Shown here: one piece after another, positions 48,178-53,851 of the stretch
Layout of the letters: the number at the start of each line of letters is the position of its first letter
Position numbering within the stretch: the first letter of the stretch is position 1
Assembly (NCBI GenBank): GCA_947490145.1
Contig: CANLGD010000014.1
Span: forward strand, 1-53,851
DNA: 53,851 nucleotides
Reading direction: 5' to 3'
From: Flavobacteriia bacterium
GTDB taxonomy: Bacteria > Bacteroidota > Bacteroidia > Flavobacteriales_D > Crocinitomicaceae
Notes under the pieces: generated by a model
The model's input: the letters and a program-made list of their open reading frames with translations, nothing else
The model's database searches: none
What the model was told of the DNA's origin: nothing
Position numbers and translations under genes: made by a program

Positions 48178-48366
48178 ATGGAAACAGAAGATGAAAATAT
48201 CAGAAATCAGTTTTTGCAATTGGAGTTGAATCAGTACATGAAAAAGCAGGGAATTGAAGATATCAAAACTCTATTTTCTAAAACACCTGAAGAGTTAATG
48301 CAAGAAACTGAATTAGCAATACAAGTAATTGCATACATTCAAAAACTGAAGGCAGAATTAAAATGA
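48178..48366 (+). CDS. Small helical protein, 62 residues
   Basis: From the ATG at 48178 the product is METEDENIRNQFLQLELNQY, then MKKQGIEDIKTLFSKTPEEL and a final helix with two basic residues. It looks like a short acidic helical bundle. The gene diverges from the HTH gene and its last nine bases overlap the end of the convergent RteC-like gene. No paralogue is found in module A. No family recognised. Confidence 0.45.
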   Translation: METEDENIRNQFLQLELNQYMKKQGIEDIKTLFSKTPEELMQETELAIQVIAYIQKLKAELK

Positions 48367-49881
48367 GTTTTTGTCAATTGCTGCAATAAAATTTTTCAAT
48401 TCAATGATAAGGTCCTGCTTTGTTTGAGGATCCTTTTCATACAATTTGTTTCGAATACTATCGAAAGAAAAATCTTGTTTATTATCAGAGCTAAAATTGT
48501 CACAAAAAAATCGAGCTAATTCACTAGAAGTCATTTTATTTATGAAGTTTGTTTCATTCATCACTTTCAGTAAAAGAATCATACTATTTGAATTCTTTTT
48601 GAGTTTCATTTTTGACTTAGATGCTTTAACATTATTGACTTTTATCTTTTCAACACTAACATAATTCAAGCTATTCAATTCATTCGAAATCATACTTAGC
48701 AACTGAGTTTTTAAATCAATTTTGGAATCTACATACATTGAATGCACGCGTATCGGAAAATTTAAAAACTTGGTATTTAAGTTCATGAAATATTGAATTT
48801 GTGAACTGGGATCATTTAATTCTTGTGCCTTTTCCTTCAAATCAAGTGAAAGCCAGTTCAAAAAATTGTATTCGTTAAAATTCATTTCTATGAGAAATTC
48901 AATGAATCTATTTGTCGTTAGCTGATTTAAATGAATGCAGGAAAGAAAAAGTTTTTCGAAGTAATTTGTGAAAACATTGATGTAGTTGTACCTTTTAAAA
49001 TTAACGTGGTCGTTTAAAGAGTTTTGTTTGAAATCTCTTAAAACATTTAGTACAATTGCTTTTAGTTCTTTGTGAATGATTGAAAAATTAAGAGAATCTT
49101 CAATGAATTGAATTTTATTTTGCAATTGAAGCAAACTGGAACGCATTGAAATAGAACTAATGTTAAAGGTTTTTTCAATGCAATTTTCATAGCGTTTATC
49201 AATGCTCTCCATTAATTTCTCCAAAAACACAAGAATTGTAATTACATAATCAATCCTGTTGTATTCATCTTTTACTTTCAGTGAGCATTCTTCAATTTTA
49301 ATGTTATAATCCTTCAGAATTTCATAAAAGTGCAAATTGATTTCAAATTTTAATCTCTGATAAGCATTCATTAAAACCTCATGATTTGAATTGAAAAGAC
49401 TAGAATATTTTATTGATTTCAGTACAAAATCATAGCTTTTACTTATCTCTTGGATAAAAAAATAATACCTCAAATGATTTAACTCTAATTCCTCCCAATT
49501 GCCTTGTTGAGAAACAGTAATGGAGTAATAATTTTGATTTTTGTAAATATTAAAATAATCTACTTTCGAAATGTCTAATTCGAAGTTCGGAAGTATTTTT
49601 TCGATAAATACAATATTTTCTCTGATACTAAAACACTGTGTTTGCTGAGAATAATATTGTTTTGAAAGTGGATGAAGGGAAGATAAAGTCTGTCTTTTTT
49701 GAATTTCAAAAATTTGCTTTTTCTTCTTAATATTAATGATGTTAATGGTGTTACAATATGGATTTTGATTCTTGATTTTCTCAATACATTCATCTTTACT
49801 TGCATGTAGAAATGAGTTTAATTGTTCGTTGGAGTAAATAAGTTGATCTAAATATTGAAACCCCTTTTCATATTCATACAT
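48358..49881 (-). CDS. RteC-like large helical protein, module B
   Basis: The product has 507 residues, the same length as the module A counterpart, helical throughout. The tail (KMKLKKNSNSMILLLKVMNE ... ELARFFCDNFSSD ... SIRNKLYEKDPQ) again matches the RteC C-terminal winged-helix pattern. Identity to module A is low outside that region, so the duplication is old or the copies came from separate elements. A role in controlling mobility is inferred. Confidence 0.5.
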   Translation of the reverse strand: MYEYEKGFQYLDQLIYSNEQLNSFLHASKDECIEKIKNQNPYCNTINIINIKKKKQIFEIQKRQTLSSLHPLSKQYYSQQTQCFSIRENIVFIEKILPNFELDISKVDYFNIYKNQNYYSITVSQQGNWEELELNHLRYYFFIQEISKSYDFVLKSIKYSSLFNSNHEVLMNAYQRLKFEINLHFYEILKDYNIKIEECSLKVKDEYNRIDYVITILVFLEKLMESIDKRYENCIEKTFNISSISMRSSLLQLQNKIQFIEDSLNFSIIHKELKAIVLNVLRDFKQNSLNDHVNFKRYNYINVFTNYFEKLFLSCIHLNQLTTNRFIEFLIEMNFNEYNFLNWLSLDLKEKAQELNDPSSQIQYFMNLNTKFLNFPIRVHSMYVDSKIDLKTQLLSMISNELNSLNYVSVEKIKVNNVKASKSKMKLKKNSNSMILLLKVMNETNFINKMTSSELARFFCDNFSSDNKQDFSFDSIRNKLYEKDPQTKQDLIIELKNFIAAIDKNSF

Positions 49882-49999
49882 GGAAGATATTTTTCTTTCT
49901 TTAATATAACGTAAGGAATTGCTGTAGTTACATTGGTTTAAGATTTTTTAACTAAAATATAGAACATTTATTTTTATTTGAATCTGCGTGAATAATTAA

Positions 50000-50020
50000 A
50001 ATGTGTCAACTCGACACATT
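50000..50020. promoter_or_regulatory. Perfect 8-bp inverted repeat, probable operator
   Basis: AATGTGTC (50000-50007) and GACACATT (50013-50020) with a 5-base centre AACTC. It lies between the divergent RteC-like gene (start 49881) and the DnaB-like gene (start 50062), where a dimeric regulator could control both. The 13-base centre-to-centre spacing suits an HTH dimer. No regulator can be assigned. Confidence 0.55.
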
Positions 50021-50061
50021 TTGTCCAAGTAACATTTTAGATTTGAAAGAAAATAAATAAT

Positions 50062-50883
50062 ATGAAATCTCAAAACACACTTTATGACAATCTTTTGAAA
50101 GAAACTATTTTAAGTAACAAAAAGAATTTTAGTTTATCAACTGGAATCAAAACAATCGATAATTCGGGGTTCAAAATGGAACCAGGAAAGTTGATTTTTT
50201 TGGGTTCCTTAAATCCCTTTTGGAATTCACAATTTTTGATAAATACAGCTATTAACATTGGAAAAAATGACGCACTCGTTTACTACTCATATTATCAAAG
50301 TGAATTAGGGTTAGCAGAAAATTTTACTAAAATACTACTTGAAAAACCGTATTTTGATGTTATAGGAAATATAGATAAAAATTTGCTTATTGAAAGAAGT
50401 AACAGTCTAAAAATAAAAGTGAATTGTAATAAATTAAATACTGTAAATGACATATATTTTGATGTTATAAGTGACATTCACAGCAGGGATGTAAAACTGA
50501 TTATCATTGAAGGCTTTGAGTTAATATTTAGTAATAAGGAGACTAAACTAAATCAAATGTGTAAAAAGCTTGCGAAATACGCCATTGCAGAAAATGTATG
50601 TATAATAGTTTCAACTTGTTTACCTTATAAATTTGTAGAAAACAAAAAAGATAAACGACCTCAAATAAATGTTTTGGAGAAAATAAAATTAAAACGAACG
50701 CTTTTTGATAAAATTATATTTTTACATAATCCTGAATATTTTGGTGCAGACCGAACTGAAAAAATACCCTTCCCAAATTTTGTAGATTTTACCGAGGAAA
50801 ATCGAAATGGATATTGCAGTGCCCCAATTAAAATATATCAAGACAAAAATTATAATATTTTAAATGATGTGGAGGTAAATTGA
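50062..50883 (+). CDS. DnaB C-terminal-like RecA-fold protein with lost Walker A
   Basis: The product has 273 residues. The order fits the RecA-like domain of replicative helicases: LSTGIKTIDNSGFKMEPGKL at the start, YYSYYQSELGLAENF, DVKLIIIEGFEL at the Walker B place, and HNPEYFG near the end (the DnaB H4 region). The Walker A, normally GxxGxGKT after PGKL, reads GSLNPFWNSQFL and cannot bind ATP in the usual way. It may be a regulator derived from a helicase, for example a decoy that binds the DnaC-like loader, or simply decaying. The 150-residue gene follows after 50 bases. Confidence 0.5.
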   Translation: MKSQNTLYDNLLKETILSNKKNFSLSTGIKTIDNSGFKMEPGKLIFLGSLNPFWNSQFLINTAINIGKNDALVYYSYYQSELGLAENFTKILLEKPYFDVIGNIDKNLLIERSNSLKIKVNCNKLNTVNDIYFDVISDIHSRDVKLIIIEGFELIFSNKETKLNQMCKKLAKYAIAENVCIIVSTCLPYKFVENKKDKRPQINVLEKIKLKRTLFDKIIFLHNPEYFGADRTEKIPFPNFVDFTEENRNGYCSAPIKIYQDKNYNILNDVEVN

Positions 50884-50933
50884 GTAATGATAATCCCCAT
50901 GAATATTTAATGTAACTAAATAATTTAGCTCAA

Positions 50934-51386
50934 ATGAATTCAAAATTTAAACCAACCCTTGCCTTGGAAATGGATTTGATGAAATCCTTACTTCAAGACA
51001 TCAAAAAATTAAAACGCACTCAATCCGAAGAAATTGCGGAAGATTTTTGGTTAAACCAGCAGAATAAGGCATTGTATTTAATTCTGAAAGAAGAATTTCA
51101 GAAAAAGCAAAATGCAAACGCTTTCCAGTTTTATGTACATGTTCTAAATATTGCTGATAAAACAATTGCAAATTTTGATGAAACTGTTTATGAAGAACTG
51201 TTCGAAGTAAATTTCAACTTTTCAATTGTTTTTTTGGATTATTATAAATTTTTTAAAAGCAAGAAAGTTGTAAAAATCATGAAAGAATTGACTTATGAAA
51301 TAGAAGAAAATCAATTTGATATTGATGAAGTTTTAGTGAATTTAGATTTAGTAAAAAAGGAAATTAGTGTAATGCTAAGAAGATAA
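50934..51386 (+). CDS. Hypothetical protein, 150 residues, module B
   Basis: The product is helical with a basic start (SLLQDIKKLKRTQSEEIAED) and an acidic middle. No motif is recognised. It follows the DnaB-like gene in the same direction and the pair is probably one operon under the 50000-50020 palindrome. It appears to close module B; the next gene has its own leader. Confidence 0.5.
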   Translation: MNSKFKPTLALEMDLMKSLLQDIKKLKRTQSEEIAEDFWLNQQNKALYLILKEEFQKKQNANAFQFYVHVLNIADKTIANFDETVYEELFEVNFNFSIVFLDYYKFFKSKKVVKIMKELTYEIEENQFDIDEVLVNLDLVKKEISVMLRR

Positions 51387-51497
51387 ATTATTTAATGAAT
51401 AAAAATGATATATTTGTTAAAAAAATGACATCCAATCACTAGGCAGACCATCTGTTTTTATACAAAAAATAAGAATCAAAATCTTAAATACCAATAT

Positions 51498-53183
51498 ATG
51501 AAAGAATCAACAACAGTAAAAGAAATGTTAGCTTCTAACAAAATTTTTGTTCCTACTTATCAACGTGCATATTCTTGGGATACTGAATTTGAAAAAACAA
51601 ATACACCTAAACAGACAAATGTTTTTCTTACAGATTTAGAAGATCACATAAAAAGTCAAACTAAATCTAAATATTATTTTGGACATTTTTTGTTTGAAGA
51701 AAAGGAAGATAAAATATTTGGGGTTGTTGACGGACAGCAACGTTTAACAACAATTGTAATTTTTCTATCTGCCTTGTTTAGTCGTTTAAAAATGTTGCGT
51801 AGTTTGACCGAAAGTGAACAAGAAACTTTTGAAGATATTATTAAAAGAAATTCAACATATCGTTTTGTTACAGTTGATTACGACAAACAATTATTCAAAG
51901 ATTTTGTCATTGACCAAATCAAAAAAGATAAAAATGGACTTGAAACTCAATCAGCAAAACGAATTGTTAACGCTTTTGAATTTTTCACGCAACAACTAAA
52001 AGAAAAAGATGAATCTTATTTGACAAAAATGTTATTTACGATTCAAGAAGCTACTTGCACAACGCACCCAGTCAAAGACGAATCCGAAGCAATTCAAATG
52101 TTTATTTTCCAAAATAACAGAGGAAAAAAACCATCAAATTTAGAAATAATTAAGGCTCAATTTATGTTTAATGTTCATCTTTATGGTGGAGAGGAAAAAG
52201 AATCACTAATTGAAGAAATAAAAAGTCGATTTGAAAAAATATATAAATCAATTTCATCAATTGAATATAAAATTAATGAAGATGACATATTAGTTTATAC
52301 TTTACGTGTCCATTTTAATTCACTTTGGGAAGCTAATGCAATTGAAAGAATAAATAAGTTACTTTCAGAATCGAATCCAATTCCGTTCATAAAATCTTTC
52401 ACTCAATCTCTTTCAGTTAGTTTTGAACATTTGACTACATTTTTCGGAAAAGATGAAAGAGATAATTTAGAAATTCATTCTTTAGTAACGCTTGGAGGAA
52501 TAGGAATTGCAATTCCATTTGTAATAAAAGCATATACATTTGGGCTAGTTAAAAGCCAAATTTGTTTACTTTGTAATAAACTTGAAACAATCGTTTTACG
52601 TCATCGCTTAATCGGAACAAGAGCTGACATAACTTCACGTCTAAATGATGTCTTCCAAAAATTCAATTACGAAAATCCTGACATTAATCCAATAGTTATT
52701 CGAATTGATTGGATGAAAACTACTGATGATTGGTGGTGGTCTTACTGGAATAATAATGAACTTAAGCATTCTATTCAAGGAGGAATTAATCATTCAACAG
52801 CCAAATATTTATTGTGGAAATATGAAAATTTTTTAGAAGAAGATGGTAAAAGCGGTTATACATCTACTCGTTTTGATAAGATTGAAAGTCCAGAATTAGA
52901 ACATATAGCTCCTCAAACAGAAAATCCCGAGGCTGGATATGACAAATATGATGAAGAGTTTGTAAATCAATCTATAAATTGTTTAGGAAATTATCTTTTG
53001 TTATCTAAATCACATAATTGTTCAGTTGGAAATAAACCTTTTATTGACAAATTAAATAGTTATGAAAAATTGGTACAACAAAGGGAGATAAGAGAAATGG
53101 TTGGTGTAAACATGACTTGGACAAAGGATTTGATAAGTAAGCGAAAAGATAAAATTGTTAATTTCATTATTGAAAATGTTTAA
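51498..53183 (+). CDS. DUF262/DUF1524 protein, GmrSD-type restriction
   Basis: The product has 561 residues. The N-terminal DUF262 domain has PTYQRAYSW, YFGHFLFEEK and the signature VVDGQQRLTT (about 77-86), followed by NNRGKKPSNLE, as in nucleotide-using ParB-like GmrS. The C-terminal DUF1524 domain has LEHIAPQTEN (about 467-476) and CLGNYLLLSKSHNCSVGNKP, the His-containing nuclease motif of GmrD. Such fused proteins are type IV restriction enzymes against phage DNA with modified bases. It stands alone with about 110 bases of upstream space. Confidence 0.85.
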   Translation: MKESTTVKEMLASNKIFVPTYQRAYSWDTEFEKTNTPKQTNVFLTDLEDHIKSQTKSKYYFGHFLFEEKEDKIFGVVDGQQRLTTIVIFLSALFSRLKMLRSLTESEQETFEDIIKRNSTYRFVTVDYDKQLFKDFVIDQIKKDKNGLETQSAKRIVNAFEFFTQQLKEKDESYLTKMLFTIQEATCTTHPVKDESEAIQMFIFQNNRGKKPSNLEIIKAQFMFNVHLYGGEEKESLIEEIKSRFEKIYKSISSIEYKINEDDILVYTLRVHFNSLWEANAIERINKLLSESNPIPFIKSFTQSLSVSFEHLTTFFGKDERDNLEIHSLVTLGGIGIAIPFVIKAYTFGLVKSQICLLCNKLETIVLRHRLIGTRADITSRLNDVFQKFNYENPDINPIVIRIDWMKTTDDWWWSYWNNNELKHSIQGGINHSTAKYLLWKYENFLEEDGKSGYTSTRFDKIESPELEHIAPQTENPEAGYDKYDEEFVNQSINCLGNYLLLSKSHNCSVGNKPFIDKLNSYEKLVQQREIREMVGVNMTWTKDLISKRKDKIVNFIIENV

Positions 53184-53434
53184 GAAAATACGAATAAAAA
53201 AAATCAATATTTTATTTTGAAATTACTCTTTACCTAGAAATATATGAAAGAATTGACAGGTGAACTTGAAAAAGAGAAATTTACTACCAAAAAGGATTGG
53301 AAAAATTAAATTGGAAAAAAAATATAAGTAAGCTAGAAAAATTAATTTGTTTAAAAAAAGTTATATTTAAAATTAAATAGGGGAAGCTGATAACCTGATA
53401 GTGTAGGCAAGGATAAAAGAAAAATAAATAAATT

Positions 53435-53674
53435 ATGGCTGTTTATCGATTTAGAATTAAAGGAAATGGAACCGCAGGTGGCGTCAAATATACCGATGGT
53501 ATGAATATTGAGGTTGTAGACCCAAGAGCTCGCAAGGGAGAAAACCCATGGAACACTACCGTAAAAGTATTGTTTGTTCAAGAATTTTCAAAAAAATATA
53601 ATATTGAAGCAAGAAATGCTTCGGGAATTAAAATGTTATTTGACCGAGACAGTTGTGATGTTGAAGAACTTTAA
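53435..53674 (+). CDS. Small conserved hypothetical protein, 79 residues
   Basis: It begins AVYRFRIKGNGTAGGVKYTD, then GMNIEVVDPRARKGENPWNT, and ends with a hydrophobic strand and acidic tail. The composition is more balanced than its AT-rich surroundings, which supports a real gene. I recall similar short proteins in Bacteroidota accessory regions but no function. It lies 30 bases before the right IS end. The 250 bases upstream (53184-53434) hold nothing recognisable. Confidence 0.55.
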   Translation: MAVYRFRIKGNGTAGGVKYTDGMNIEVVDPRARKGENPWNTTVKVLFVQEFSKKYNIEARNASGIKMLFDRDSCDVEEL

Positions 53675-53705
53675 AATATAATTAAAAGAGCATGAATTTT
53701 AAAAA

Positions 53706-53739
53706 GACACTATCCCTTAAAGTGTGTAAACTAAAAAGT
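53706..53739. repeat. IS256-type terminal inverted repeat, right IS copy
   Basis: GACACTATCCCTTAAAGTGT followed by GTAAACTAAAAAGT. It matches the reverse complement of 112-145 with the core TAAAGTGTGTAAA identical. The outer flank is tttaaaaa. Confidence 0.65.
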
Positions 53740-53747
53740 CATTAATT

Positions 53748-53851
53748 TCACTGCTTAATTCTTTTGTCAAAAATAATCAAAAATTGGTTTAAAATAATGC
53801 CCCAGTTTCTGATTGGCATCGACCATTTTTTTGTTGCTTCTCTGATTGCTA
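53748..53851 (-). CDS. IS256-family transposase, C-terminal fragment cut by the window edge
   Basis: Thirty-three codons are inside the window, ending in a stop at 53748. They read AIREATKKWSMPIRNWGIIL then NQFLIIFDKRIKQ, a clear IS256 C-terminal signature (AIREATKKW...PIRNW). The stop is followed by the terminal repeat at 53706-53739. The orientation is the same as the fragment at 1-25. Confidence 0.85.
   Translation of the reverse strand, partial: AIREATKKWSMPIRNWGIILNQFLIIFDKRIKQ

Noticed and set aside
1..53851. A circular 54-kb plasmid joined through one IS copy
   Set aside because: The eight bases flanking the two IS ends differ (aataatat and tttaaaaa), so a single insertion does not explain both ends. 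Not excluded if rearranged.

Overview
The window looks like an AT-rich Bacteroidota chromosome segment, probably Flavobacteriia. Support comes from the Bacteroides-type tyrosine recombinase that lacks the first catalytic arginine, RteC-like proteins, a lack of Shine-Dalgarno starts, TAnnTTTG-type -7 boxes, and short REP-like palindromes with a TTCGACnnnGCTCA core. Almost all of it is accessory DNA. I saw no housekeeping gene, tRNA, rRNA or CRISPR array. Both ends run into an IS256-family element in the same orientation (transposase start at 1-25, transposase end at 53748-53851), so the 53.6 kb between them is IS-bounded.

Layout. (1) 150-5870: a SIR2-like gene coupled to a frameshifted secreted protein, then a degraded duplication cluster (small membrane protein, terminator, DUF6943-like gene, 70-residue gene). 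(2) 5925-6660 and 21337-21997: two copies of a long non-coding element that I read as a structured RNA, because several helices keep pairing while their sequence changes. (3) 9056-18640: an integrative, phage-like element with integrase, excisionase-like HTH, replisome organizer, DnaC-like loader and T7-lysozyme-type amidase, plus a divergent cluster of four small genes of unknown role. (4) 18752-21314: small membrane genes, a relic of a vWA gene, and a second copy of the DUF6943-like module. (5) 22373-33560: a leftward operon of 14 genes forming a Ter (tellurium/stress) system: three TerD-family proteins, HAD, PRTase, three vWA proteins, a 52-residue protein, a YggT-like protein, PP2C, kinase, TerC and a PrsW protease. 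(6) 33862-45397: a rightward six-gene defence operon: type IIG-like restriction-modification enzyme, OLD-type ATPase/TOPRIM nuclease, a protein with a class III cyclase-like domain, a CoiA-like nuclease, and a Septu-like PtuA/PtuB pair. (7) 45456-51386: a second copy of the phage-like replication/amidase module, without an integrase and with a DnaB-like protein that has lost its Walker A. (8) 51498-53674: a GmrSD-type DUF262/DUF1524 protein and a small conserved protein.

How it fits together. The two phage-like modules are paralogous. Each carries a 12-bp tandem repeat array inside the replisome organizer gene, which resembles the origin inside lambda gene O. The Ter operon and the defence operon diverge from a 300-bp spacer, and with the SIR2-like and GmrSD-like genes they make this a stress and anti-phage island built between mobile elements.

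The best candidates for something undescribed are the repeated structured RNA and the OLD / cyclase-like / CoiA-like gene set. All functional calls rest on reading motifs by eye; no search was run.
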